Shown: one piece after another, positions 44,330 to 52,885 of the stretch
Layout of the letters: each line of letters begins with the position of its first letter
Position numbering within the stretch: the first letter of the stretch is position 1
Assembly: GCA_027487845.1 (NCBI GenBank)
Contig: JAIYCV010000033.1
Location: 1 to 64,000 of the forward strand
Reading direction: 5' to 3'
Length of the DNA stretch: 64,000 bases
Source: Flammeovirgaceae bacterium
Lineage (GTDB): Bacteria > Bacteroidota > Bacteroidia > Cytophagales > Cyclobacteriaceae
Notes under the pieces: model-generated
Databases searched by the model: none
What the model saw: the letters and a program-made list of their open reading frames with translations, nothing else
Told to the model about the DNA's origin: nothing
Translations under genes and position numbers: made by a program

Positions 44330-46003
44330 CTACCAGAAATATCCATAAAGAATAGCAATTGCGATTAAAACAATAGCTGCTCCTAACGCAAATCCGGAAG
44401 AGGTTTTAAACATGGCTACATCTACGCCTAACGTATTCTTAGGTTGCATTTCCTTTGGTGTCAATAAGCTTATCAAAATCATAAAGACCACAGAGATAAC
44501 AAATACAAAACCCATTCTGTCGAGGAACGGAATTTCAACTAGTCCACTGGCTGGATTCAAGACTGCGAAGCCCGATGAAACCAAGAAAGATAGATCAACA
44601 ATTTGAGGCAAGAATTTAAATAGAACTGATAATCCAAAGCCTCCGATGATCGCAAACATAGCGGCAGGTGCTGTAGCCCGTTTCCAGAAAAAGCCTAAAA
44701 TGAACATGGCAAAAATACCAGGTGAAACGAAACCAGTGTATTCTTGAATAAATTCAAAACCACCTTTTTTATCGATGCCCAAAAGAGGCGCCACCACAAT
44801 GGCAATTACCATTGCGCCTATTACCGAAGCGCGGCCAACCCAAACTAATGTTTTTTCGCTAGCTCCTTTGTTAAGTGTATTCTTGTAAATATCCAGCGTA
44901 AAAATGGTTGAAATACTGTTTGCTTTCCCGGCCAAGGATGCAACCACCGCAGCCGTAAGGGCCGCGAATGAAAGTCCTTTTAAACCTGTGGGAAGTAAGT
45001 TCAACAATACCGGATATGCTCTATCCGGATTCAACTCTCCACCAGAAAGCATCTCATCCTGGAACAATCCTTGCCCATATAAAACATAGGCTGCAATACC
45101 TGGCAACACTACAATTACTGGCATTAGCAATTTTAAAAACGCGGCAAATAGCAAACCACTTCGAGCTGTTTTTAAATCAGCACCTAAAGCGCGTTGCGTA
45201 ATATATTGATTACATCCCCAATAATTTAAGTTGGTAATCCACATAGCTCCTATCAAAACAGTAAGACCTGGTAAGCTTACAAAGTTTGGATTCGTCTTGT
45301 CAAATATCATGTGAAAATGATCACCTGCATTGGATAACATCAAGTTCATTCCATTCATAGCTCCCACCTCTCCAAACTTCTCTGCCACTAAGTTCATTGC
45401 CAAATACGTGGTAGCCAATCCACCTAACACTAAAAAGAACACTTGAATAACATCGGTGTAGCCAATGACTTTCATTCCACCGAGTGTAATTATGATTGCA
45501 AATCCCGCAAGGAAAATCATACACAAAGTAAAATTGATACCGGAAATTGTACTTACTGCCAATGCTCCTAAGAACAAAATGGAAGTAAGATTGACGATAA
45601 CATAAAGAGACAACCAAAAAATTGCCATAATCATACTCACGCTTTCGCTGTAACGTTGGCGCAAGAATTGAGGCATTGTGTAGATTTTATTTTTAAGATA
45701 AATCGGCAAGAAAAAAATCGCTACTACAATGAGTGTAGCCGCAGCCATCCATTCGTAGGTGGCAATAGCAAGACCCATTTTGAAACCATTGCCCGACATA
45801 CCTATGAATTGTTCAGCCGAAATATTGGAGGCAATTAAAGACGCACCAATGGCCCACCAAGTAAGGGAACCTTCCGCTAAAAAGAAATCCTTTGAATCGG
45901 CTGTTAGCGCTTTCTTGCGATTGTAAATCCAATAACCATAGACGGAAACAATGACAAAATAGGTTAAGAAAACTAGGTAGTCGGGGAGTTGGAGTTCGTT
46001 CAT
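44330..46003 (-). CDS. Sodium/solute symporter (SSS family, sugar type)
   Basis: Inner-membrane Na+-coupled symporter of 557 residues with about 14 hydrophobic helices. Family features: FFLAEGSLTWWAIGASLIASNISAEQFIGMSG near the N-terminus and the sugar-branch region around YVIVNLTSILFLGALAVSTI and NYWGCNQYITQRALGA. It resembles vSGLT and other sodium/glucose or galactose carriers. It starts 2 bp after the galactokinase stop, so galactose is a likely substrate (inferred from context). Last gene of a three-gene minus-strand operon. Confidence 0.93.
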   Translation of the reverse strand: MNELQLPDYLVFLTYFVIVSVYGYWIYNRKKALTADSKDFFLAEGSLTWWAIGASLIASNISAEQFIGMSGNGFKMGLAIATYEWMAAATLIVVAIFFLPIYLKNKIYTMPQFLRQRYSESVSMIMAIFWLSLYVIVNLTSILFLGALAVSTISGINFTLCMIFLAGFAIIITLGGMKVIGYTDVIQVFFLVLGGLATTYLAMNLVAEKFGEVGAMNGMNLMLSNAGDHFHMIFDKTNPNFVSLPGLTVLIGAMWITNLNYWGCNQYITQRALGADLKTARSGLLFAAFLKLLMPVIVVLPGIAAYVLYGQGLFQDEMLSGGELNPDRAYPVLLNLLPTGLKGLSFAALTAAVVASLAGKANSISTIFTLDIYKNTLNKGASEKTLVWVGRASVIGAMVIAIVVAPLLGIDKKGGFEFIQEYTGFVSPGIFAMFILGFFWKRATAPAAMFAIIGGFGLSVLFKFLPQIVDLSFLVSSGFAVLNPASGLVEIPFLDRMGFVFVISVVFMILISLLTPKEMQPKNTLGVDVAMFKTSSGFALGAAIVLIAIAILYGYFW

Positions 46004-46005
46004 AA

Positions 46006-47169
46006 TTAGTTTGCTGTTTTGGTTAAGTGAACGCCCTCTTCGAGCGTCACAGGATAAAAATTAGGTTCGGTTTTAAATGTAGCAAAATAATTTGCTTTTA
46101 TTTCATCCGTAATCGCAATCGTTGATTCTTTCTTTACCAAATTAATGGTGCAGCCACCAAAACCTCCACCCATCATGCGCGAGCCAATGAAAAACTCCTT
46201 TTTCTTCTCAGCCAAAGAGACTAACAAATCTAATTCTGGGCAGCTTACTTCATAGGAGCGGCTCAAACCCCAGTGCGTTTGAAACATCAACGCCCCCAAC
46301 GAAACTAAATCGCCCGCCTTCAATAAGTCTAGTGCCTGCCGCGTTCGTTCAATTTCATCTATCACATAGCTGCACTTGTCAAACGTATCCTCGTTAAAAT
46401 CTTCTCGATAGTCAAACAATAAATTTTTCGAAACATCCCGCAAGGAAGACACAGAGGAATGTTGCTTTCGGATATAGGCCACCCCTTCCTCGCAAGCCTG
46501 CCTCCTTTTGTTGTAGGCCGATGAAGCCAATAAGTGCTTCACTTTTGTATCTATTAAAAGCAACTCGTATTCGGTTGAATGAAATGGCGCATGGTCAAAC
46601 GCGAGGCTTCTGCAATCCAAAAACAAAAACGAATCTTTCCTTCCATGGAGACTGGCGAAAGGATCCATGATACCCACATTGGCACCGGCAAAATTCCTTT
46701 CCGAACTTTGTGAAATCTTAGCAAGTTCAATCCGGGTGAGGCCCAGATGATACGTTTCATTTAAAGCGAAACCAAAACCACTGCATAACGCAGCCGAAGA
46801 AGACATTCCTCCACCCATCGGAATGTTGCTTCCAAAAACTACGTTCAATCCTTTTATTGATGGATTTATTTGCATGAATGCCGCAACGACTCCCATCATG
46901 TAATTAACCCACGAATCGCCTGCCTTAAGGTCAGTCAATGTAAACTCAACTTGCTCATTCAGATCGAGTGCATAAACAGAAAAAATTTCATCATTTCGTG
47001 CCGACACGGCAAACACAAAATGCTTATCAATAGCGGCTGGCATTACAAACCCGCCATTGTAATCGGTATGTTCACCAATCAGATTGATCCTCCCGGGAGC
47101 TATAAAAACGGTTGGCGTTGTCCGGTACAATTCCTCAAATCGTGCAACTATTTTTCTTCGCAAACTCAT
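46006..47169 (-). CDS. galK: Galactokinase
   Basis: Phosphorylates galactose at C1 in the Leloir pathway, 387 residues. The galactokinase signature PGRINLIGEHTDYNGGFVMP is at 25-44, the GHMP ATP-binding motif PMGGGMSSSAALC at 117-129, and the third motif GGGFGGCTINLV lies near the C-terminus. It overlaps the YfhO-type gene by 4 bp and is followed directly by the sugar symporter. galT and galE are not in the window. The other GHMP members (mevalonate or homoserine kinase) are excluded by the first motif. Confidence 0.96.
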   Translation of the reverse strand: MSLRRKIVARFEELYRTTPTVFIAPGRINLIGEHTDYNGGFVMPAAIDKHFVFAVSARNDEIFSVYALDLNEQVEFTLTDLKAGDSWVNYMMGVVAAFMQINPSIKGLNVVFGSNIPMGGGMSSSAALCSGFGFALNETYHLGLTRIELAKISQSSERNFAGANVGIMDPFASLHGRKDSFLFLDCRSLAFDHAPFHSTEYELLLIDTKVKHLLASSAYNKRRQACEEGVAYIRKQHSSVSSLRDVSKNLLFDYREDFNEDTFDKCSYVIDEIERTRQALDLLKAGDLVSLGALMFQTHWGLSRSYEVSCPELDLLVSLAEKKKEFFIGSRMMGGGFGGCTINLVKKESTIAITDEIKANYFATFKTEPNFYPVTLEEGVHLTKTAN

Positions 47170-49610
47170 TCCAACTCCTTCTTAACGGTGAAGCCTAAAC
47201 CGCCTATTACTAAGATGAGCAGAATCCAAGAAGAAGCCATCGTGATTTTATTGCCAACTAAATAGGGTTTGGGCTCAAACCTAAACTCGATGGTATGTTT
47301 ACCCGCGGGAATCTCTAATGCACGAAGCACGTAATCAGCACGCAAAATGGGAGTTTCTTTTCCATCGATCGTGGCGATCCATCCCTTTGGATAATAGATT
47401 TCCGAAAATACCGCCAGGCCATTTGCATTGGATGTGGATTCATATTTTAAACGAGCAGGCTCTGATTCAATAAATTTTATCTCACCTAGACTGTCGTAAC
47501 CGAAATCCGGGATTTTGAATTTCGACTTATCGATAATAGCAATATTCTTAGTATCTGTTTTGCTGATCAGAGCCAGTTCTTCTATGGGAGAATTGACCTC
47601 TTGAATTGACTTAACAAACCACGCAGCACCATTTGCATTACGGTTGGGAATTACCTGATTTGCTTGCGTACCATACACAATGTACTTCACATTGAGTAAA
47701 TTAAAAGAATGGTACTTTGTGAAATCAAGTTGCCCCGCTTGTGCGTCATTTACCAGGTTGCGTGTATCATCGGTAATAACGGAATCATACAGATCTTGAT
47801 AGCGTCTCATCTTAGCCCCAGAATACCCGCCAAGCGAATTATGAAAGTAGGACGTTCGCGCCTCTTGAAAAGCTCCTTGCAAATTGTAAACGCGGTAATA
47901 GCTTTTGTCTTTCAAAATTTCCTGATCAGCAGGTGTTACCTCAAAGGCCACATTGCCCTTCTTACGCTGGTAACTCTCTTTGGTAAAGTATCTTTTATCA
48001 ACGATGGCGAGATCCATTGCAACAAAGAAGATCAGGATGCCATAAAACCCAAGCTCGGAAATTTTCTTACCAATATTGAAATACAACATGATGAAGATAG
48101 CGGCAATAAAACAGCCGGAACGAATCGCATCGTCCACTAACAGCCCCCTCCTATCTGCGCTGAGTGCTTTGCTGAACCAAACAGGGAGCTGCGCTTCATC
48201 TTCGTTTAAAAAACTCCCGAAGCTGGAGAAAAGAATTAGCGCCAAGCACACGCCACCCGTGGACGCAAAGGCGATCCATAATTTCTTTTTTGTTTCTTTA
48301 TTGATGCCGATGGTAAGTAATTTCTCAAGCCCCAGCATTCCTAACAATGGCATGGCTAACAAAATCATGACTAATGCAAAACTTACCGAACGAAACTTAT
48401 TGTAACCGGGCAGATAATCGTGCATAAAATAATTGAACGAGGCGAATGCATCACCCCAACTCAGCATCAAACCAAAGGCACCTATCAGAACAAGCCACCA
48501 CACATATTTTCTTTCGGCAAATAAAACCCCCACCATAAAAAGAAACACCACGATGGAACCAGCGTAGTAAGAACCTACCGTTGAACCTTGAGGTCCCCAA
48601 TACGCTCTGGAATAACTGGCGAGTTGATTAGCCAACTCATTATCTGACGAACTCGCAAGTGCCTTGTAGGTTTCGCTATTTTGATCTTGCACAAAAGCGT
48701 TCATGCTGGTGCCACCATAAAAATTGGGAATTAACAGTGCCATGGATTCCCACACTCCGTATTTATAGGCAAACGCATACTCCTTACTCAACCCATCGTT
48801 CGCTTGTTTCGCATTTGGCTTGACTAATTCTGACGGACCACGACTAGAATAACGACTGTATTCAGTAACCGCCCAAAACGGACCGGCAAACGTACCAATG
48901 GCTAGTGCTGCAGCCAATACAAGCACACTAACAGATTTGAAAAACTCGTTTATCTGTTTGGCTCGCAATGCATAAATGAACTGAATAAGTCCGTATGCAA
49001 TAAGAACGAGCAGCAGATAATAGGTTATTTGTAAGTGGTTTTCGCGTAAGTGAAGAGCTAAGCCTGCTCCCATCAACACGCAACCCAATAACCATTTTCT
49101 ACTGAAAGCCAAATGAACACCTGCAATCACTAACGGAACAAAGGCAATTGCACCGATGCGTGCGTTGTGGCCTACACCTAAACCGATGATCATGTAAGAC
49201 GAAAGGCCGAAGGCCAGCGCTCCAGCAATGGCCAAGTAAGGCCTAATCCGAAACGCAAGGAGCAGTATGTAGTAACATACAAAAGCTACGAATATGTTCG
49301 CGATAGGATGAGGTAAAAATAACGACATTGCTTTCTTCATCGCCACTACAGGGCCTTCACTCCATTTCAAACTTACCAAGTAAGCGGGCATGCCGCTAAA
49401 CATCGAGCCAGCCCAAAGTCCTTCTTTGCCTGTTGCCTCTCTATAATCCCGCAAGGTTTTGCTAGTTCCCAAGTATTGTTGAATATCACTTTGGTCAAGG
49501 GCTTTGTTCTCAAAAAAAATGGGGTTAAAAAAGAAGATGGTAACTACCAAAAATGCAACCACTGCCAACGTATGAGGCAATATGTGTTGACTAAAACTAA
49601 GTTTTTTCAT
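47166..49610 (-). CDS. YfhO-family polytopic membrane protein
   Basis: An 814-residue inner-membrane protein with about 13 transmembrane helices and a large C-terminal periplasmic domain (about residues 560-780). The start ...FFNPIFFENKALDQSDIQQYLG, the early periplasmic loop with DYREATGKEGLWAGSMFSGMPAYL, and the late YPKGWIATIDGKETPILRADYVLRA are hallmarks of YfhO/GT-C-like proteins. In Gram-positive bacteria YfhO takes part in lipid-linked sugar transfer onto teichoic acids; in Bacteroidota the role is unknown. It heads the operon with galK, an unusual partner. Confidence 0.9.
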   Translation of the reverse strand: MKKLSFSQHILPHTLAVVAFLVVTIFFFNPIFFENKALDQSDIQQYLGTSKTLRDYREATGKEGLWAGSMFSGMPAYLVSLKWSEGPVVAMKKAMSLFLPHPIANIFVAFVCYYILLLAFRIRPYLAIAGALAFGLSSYMIIGLGVGHNARIGAIAFVPLVIAGVHLAFSRKWLLGCVLMGAGLALHLRENHLQITYYLLLVLIAYGLIQFIYALRAKQINEFFKSVSVLVLAAALAIGTFAGPFWAVTEYSRYSSRGPSELVKPNAKQANDGLSKEYAFAYKYGVWESMALLIPNFYGGTSMNAFVQDQNSETYKALASSSDNELANQLASYSRAYWGPQGSTVGSYYAGSIVVFLFMVGVLFAERKYVWWLVLIGAFGLMLSWGDAFASFNYFMHDYLPGYNKFRSVSFALVMILLAMPLLGMLGLEKLLTIGINKETKKKLWIAFASTGGVCLALILFSSFGSFLNEDEAQLPVWFSKALSADRRGLLVDDAIRSGCFIAAIFIMLYFNIGKKISELGFYGILIFFVAMDLAIVDKRYFTKESYQRKKGNVAFEVTPADQEILKDKSYYRVYNLQGAFQEARTSYFHNSLGGYSGAKMRRYQDLYDSVITDDTRNLVNDAQAGQLDFTKYHSFNLLNVKYIVYGTQANQVIPNRNANGAAWFVKSIQEVNSPIEELALISKTDTKNIAIIDKSKFKIPDFGYDSLGEIKFIESEPARLKYESTSNANGLAVFSEIYYPKGWIATIDGKETPILRADYVLRALEIPAGKHTIEFRFEPKPYLVGNKITMASSWILLILVIGGLGFTVKKELE

Positions 49611-49710
49611 TATAGAAAATTAGAATGCGCAAAATAGGAAGGAAAGAAGAATAAGCAAGGCAATTGGCAAGGCCATTAGCAAACGAAAGAATCGAACTGT
49701 CCTAAAAACT

Positions 49711-49739
49711 AAAAAGGCTCTTTGAACGAGAGCCTTTTT
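49711..49739 (-). terminator. Terminator after mscL
   Basis: AAAAAGGCTCT (49711-49721) and AGAGCCTTTTT (49729-49739): perfect 11-bp inverted repeat, 72 bp after the mscL stop on the minus strand. Confidence 0.85.
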
Positions 49740-49810
49740 AGCAACACTATTTTTAGAATACCGGATTGATATTACTGAAAATTTAGACGTCCATAATGAC
49801 GGGTCAATGT

Positions 49811-50185
49811 CTACTTTTTTAGTAAATCCCTTATTTCGGTGAGCAACTGAATATCTGGAGGAGTTGGGGCTGGAGGCGCAGGTTTTGCATCTTCTTTCTT
49901 CTGAGCCGCATTCATTCCTTTTATAATCAAAAATAGAACAAACGCGATAATGATAAAATCTATTACCGAAGATATGAACAAGCCGTATTTAACAGATCCA
50001 AAGACGGTCAAATCCTCTAACTTAGAAAGCTGAGCAGCCTCCAACGCTGGCTTTAACAATAATGGCGTGATTACATGATCAATCAACGAACTTACTATTT
50101 TTCCGAAGGCGGCACCGATTACAACTCCCACTGCGAGATCAATTACATTGCCCCGCATGGCGAAGGCTTTAAATTCTTTTAACAT
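49811..50185 (-). CDS. mscL: Large-conductance mechanosensitive channel
   Basis: Inner-membrane pressure valve that opens on osmotic downshock, 124 residues, a normal length. The N-terminal FKAFAMRGNVIDLAVGVVIGAAFGKIVSSLIDHVITPLL contains the conserved N-terminal amphipathic helix and TM1 pore helix; TM2 (VIDFIIIAFVLFLIIKGMN) follows, then a charged linker and the terminal bundle LLTEIRDLLKK. Single gene with a terminator downstream. Confidence 0.97.
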   Translation of the reverse strand: MLKEFKAFAMRGNVIDLAVGVVIGAAFGKIVSSLIDHVITPLLLKPALEAAQLSKLEDLTVFGSVKYGLFISSVIDFIIIAFVLFLIIKGMNAAQKKEDAKPAPPAPTPPDIQLLTEIRDLLKK

Positions 50186-50245
50186 AGTTTTTGGGTTAGG
50201 TTGCTGGAAAAGTAAGAAACTTGACTGCCATTGACAAGTGCTCGC

Positions 50246-51067
50246 TTAATCTCTAATTATCTTCAATTGATTTCTAAGGCCACGGTGAGACGCCAACTCC
50301 ACGTTAATTGCCCCGACAAACATGTTACTCTTTATAAGAACGGGAATTTGGTTTAAATCGGCCGTAAACCAAGCCGAAATGGAATTGGCACCGTCAAAAA
50401 GTTTGTTGTCAGGCACTATTGGGATTATTTTATGACACAGCATTTTTCCGAATTTGTCAGTCTTTATTACTTCTTTGCCTCCGTAAATAATCTTGAGATT
50501 GTAGGCTTTATCTTCATGAAAACCAGCTACATTTAGCGTGTCCCCTTTTTTATATTTATTAAAATTTAGTACTCTCAAATACATGAAGCCAGCTACCAAA
50601 TCTCTCACGTGAGTCGGCACCGGAAAGTATTTAACATCACCGTATAGCCCAGTTTTATAATCTAGTGTTTTTACTTCCGCTTTATTGGCTGTGTGATCAA
50701 AATTCACCAATTCGTCCCGTTTATACTTATTCTCTTGAAGTTTACGATACGAAACGTGCGTTATCAAGGCTGTAGTATCCACATAAGCACCCCATTGATC
50801 TTTCACTTTGGCAAACCAAGAAGCCACGCCATCGGTAGAGCCATAAGCATCTATTTTGTAGCAGGGACGACCATTGATCTTATGAATCGTTTTGTCAATT
50901 TTCGTCTTGCACGTACCAATTTTTCCAAAAATTCCATAAAAGGCATGAAACTCGACTTCCTCCCCAATTTCGAAGGCCTCGTTTTTAATTACCGGCAAGT
51001 CATCCGTCTTCTCTTCTTGAAAACCACAGAAAAGGACGATGGCGACCAGGAAAATTATTTTGTTCAT
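50246..51067 (-). CDS. DUF3108 exported protein
   Basis: A 273-residue protein with a hydrophobic leader (MNKIIFLVAIVLFCGFQ) and a beta-rich DUF3108 body: FEIGEEVEFHAFYGIFGKIGTCKTKI, split as GEEVEFHAFYGIFGKIG, then TLDYKTGLYGDVKYFPVP and ISAWFTADLNQIPVLIKSN. DUF3108 members are periplasmic or outer-membrane-linked with unknown function and resemble lipoprotein-carrier folds (LolA/LolB-like), a resemblance at fold level only. It has a strong promoter that implies a leaderless mRNA. A lipobox is not convincing. Confidence 0.85.
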   Translation of the reverse strand: MNKIIFLVAIVLFCGFQEEKTDDLPVIKNEAFEIGEEVEFHAFYGIFGKIGTCKTKIDKTIHKINGRPCYKIDAYGSTDGVASWFAKVKDQWGAYVDTTALITHVSYRKLQENKYKRDELVNFDHTANKAEVKTLDYKTGLYGDVKYFPVPTHVRDLVAGFMYLRVLNFNKYKKGDTLNVAGFHEDKAYNLKIIYGGKEVIKTDKFGKMLCHKIIPIVPDNKLFDGANSISAWFTADLNQIPVLIKSNMFVGAINVELASHRGLRNQLKIIRD

Positions 51068-51072
51068 AAATG

Positions 51073-51103
51073 CAAAGTTATCTCTTTGGGTTAGTATGAC
51101 AAA
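51073..51103 (-). promoter_or_regulatory. Strong promoter of the DUF3108 gene (leaderless)
   Basis: On the minus strand TTTG, 19 bases, then TAACTTTG: a full match to the Bacteroidota -33/-7 consensus. The -7 box (51073-51080) ends 5 bases before the ATG, so the mRNA would begin at or next to the start codon. Confidence 0.65.
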
Positions 51104-51120
51104 GCAAGTGCCAATTCTGT

Positions 51121-51933
51121 CTAAGCCGAAACTTGATTTTCCCTTAGGGCATCGTTCAAAGAAGTTTTTTTGTCGGTGCTTTCTTTCCTCTTACCTATAA
51201 TCAGTACACACGGAACGTGATACTCCCCGGAAGGGAATTTTTTAGTGTAAGACCCAGGGATGACCACTGATCGTTCGGGGACATAGTTTTTGTACTCTAC
51301 TGGTTCAGGCCCGGTGACATCAATAATTTTTGAGCTGGCAGTAAGTACTACATTGGCACCCAGCACCGCTTCTTTTCCCACCCTTACTCCTTCCACTACA
51401 ATGCAGCGAGAGCCAATAAAGGCATTGTCTTCAATGATAACAGGCGCTGCCTGAACGGGCTCAAGCACCCCGCCAATTCCTACACCTCCGCTTAAGTGAA
51501 CGTTCTTTCCTATTTGCGCACAACTGCCAACGGTAGCCCATGTATCCACCATGGTTCCCTCGTCAACAAAAGCACCGATATTCACATAAGATGGCATGAG
51601 AATTACCCCTTTACTGATATATGCTCCATAGCGAGCAACAGCGGGAGGAACTACTCGCACACCTAACTTTTGATAGTCACGTTTCAAGGCTATTTTATCG
51701 TGGTATTCATAAGGCCCCACTTCTATGGTTTCCATCTGTTGAATAGGAAAATATAAGATCACCGCTTTCTTTACCCACTCGTTCACCTTCCAGCCGTTTC
51801 CAGTATTCTCCGCCACGCGGATCTGCCCCTTGTCTAAATAATCAACTACCGACCGAATGGCAGTTTTTACCTCCTCCGACTTTAACAATTCTCGATCTAA
51901 CCAAGCTTTCTCTATGATGCCTTGAAGTTCCAT
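51121..51933 (-). CDS. dapD: 2,3,4,5-tetrahydropyridine-2,6-dicarboxylate N-succinyltransferase
   Basis: Fourth enzyme of the succinylase branch of lysine and meso-diaminopimelate synthesis: transfers succinyl from succinyl-CoA to tetrahydrodipicolinate. The 270 residues match family length. The helical N-terminal domain is followed by a left-handed beta-helix with hexapeptide repeats (GVILMPSYVNIGAFVDEGTMVDTWATVGSCAQIG, split at GAFVDEGTMVDTWATVGSC; then VHLSGGVGIGGVLEP and VIIEDNAFIGSRCIVVEGV). The signature DEGTMVDTWATVGSCAQIG is typical of dapD. It is followed by the DUF3108 gene on the opposite side of a 53-bp gap, transcribed in the same direction away from mntR. Confidence 0.96.
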   Translation of the reverse strand: MELQGIIEKAWLDRELLKSEEVKTAIRSVVDYLDKGQIRVAENTGNGWKVNEWVKKAVILYFPIQQMETIEVGPYEYHDKIALKRDYQKLGVRVVPPAVARYGAYISKGVILMPSYVNIGAFVDEGTMVDTWATVGSCAQIGKNVHLSGGVGIGGVLEPVQAAPVIIEDNAFIGSRCIVVEGVRVGKEAVLGANVVLTASSKIIDVTGPEPVEYKNYVPERSVVIPGSYTKKFPSGEYHVPCVLIIGKRKESTDKKTSLNDALRENQVSA

Positions 51934-52173
51934 TTGTTCCGTTTTTTAAATTCGGCTGCAAGAAAATCAATTTTTCTTACAAGCTACGTATCGGCAAAAT
52001 TAAGTAATCAGCAAGGCTGAATGACTTTGTAATCAACACAAAAACCAACTTAAACTAATCTTTATCAATTAGGGTTCAAATCACTGATTAAAAACAACTT
52101 AAAACTCTCCTCAGAATATTATTTGGTAGATCGGCTCAAGCTGCCAAGCGGCAAAAGCAGTCAAATAAATAAT

Positions 52174-52200
52174 CTAAAATATTTTTTAGGGCAATCTAAA
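52174..52200 (+). promoter_or_regulatory. DtxR/MntR-like operator with overlapping palindromes
   Basis: TTTAG-GGCAAT-CTAAA (52185-52200) is an inverted repeat like DtxR-family boxes. A second palindrome, CTAAAA-TATT-TTTTAG (52174-52189), overlaps it and shares the TTTTAG arm. A -7-like box TATCTTTA (52205-52212) lies just downstream, so a bound regulator would block the promoter of the mntR-mntH unit. Inferred from position and symmetry. Confidence 0.5.
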
Positions 52201-52225
52201 TTAATATCTTTACAGGATTGAAGAT

Positions 52226-52885
52226 ATGCCTATGCTGAGCCTTACGGAAGAAAACTACCTAAAAGCCATTTATCATCTTTCAGAGGGAGGAGCGAAACCG
52301 GTTCTTACAAATGAACTGGCAGAAGCGATGTGCACAAAGGCCGCTTCGACCACCGATATGATTAAAAAACTTTCCGCGAAAGCGTTGATCAGTTACGAGA
52401 AATATTATGGCGTAAATGTATCGAACCAAGGCAAACAGGCTGCGCTTTTGATAATACGAAAACATCGCTTGTGGGAAACATTTTTAGTCCAGAAATTGAA
52501 CTTCACCTGGGATGAAGTTCATGAGGTGGCCGAACAGTTGGAGCACATTCAGTCAGTTCACCTGATCGATAAACTGGATGAGTTTTTGGACTTCCCAAAA
52601 ATGGATCCACATGGTGATCCTATACCAGACAAAAAAGGACAGCTAAAGCTGCTTCCTCAGATTGGTGTTGATCAATTGAAAGCAGGCTACCAAGGTATCA
52701 TTATAGCGGTAAAAGATTCAGACAGCAGTCTTTTAAAATACCTTGATAAAATTGGTGCAAAACCAGGTAAGCGGATAAAAGTAATCGCCAGGGAAGAATA
52801 TGATGACTCCATGGAAATTGTAATTGAGGACAAAACCGTGTTTATATCAAAAGATGTGTCTAAAAATATTTTGGTTACGATATGA
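52226..52885 (+). CDS. mntR: DtxR/MntR-family metal-dependent regulator
   Basis: Represses metal-uptake genes when bound to Mn(II) or Fe(II), 219 residues. The winged-helix domain (LSLTEENYLKAIYHL, LTNELAEAMCTKAASTTDMIKKL) is followed by the dimerisation domain with metal-ligand positions His80, Glu84, His99, Glu103 and His107, and a C-terminal FeoA/SH3-like domain. A Glu stands at 103 where iron-type DtxR has Cys, which favours manganese. It overlaps mntH by 4 bp, matching a Mn-homeostasis role. Alternative start: Met3 at 52232. Confidence 0.9.
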   Translation: MPMLSLTEENYLKAIYHLSEGGAKPVLTNELAEAMCTKAASTTDMIKKLSAKALISYEKYYGVNVSNQGKQAALLIIRKHRLWETFLVQKLNFTWDEVHEVAEQLEHIQSVHLIDKLDEFLDFPKMDPHGDPIPDKKGQLKLLPQIGVDQLKAGYQGIIIAVKDSDSSLLKYLDKIGAKPGKRIKVIAREEYDDSMEIVIEDKTVFISKDVSKNILVTI

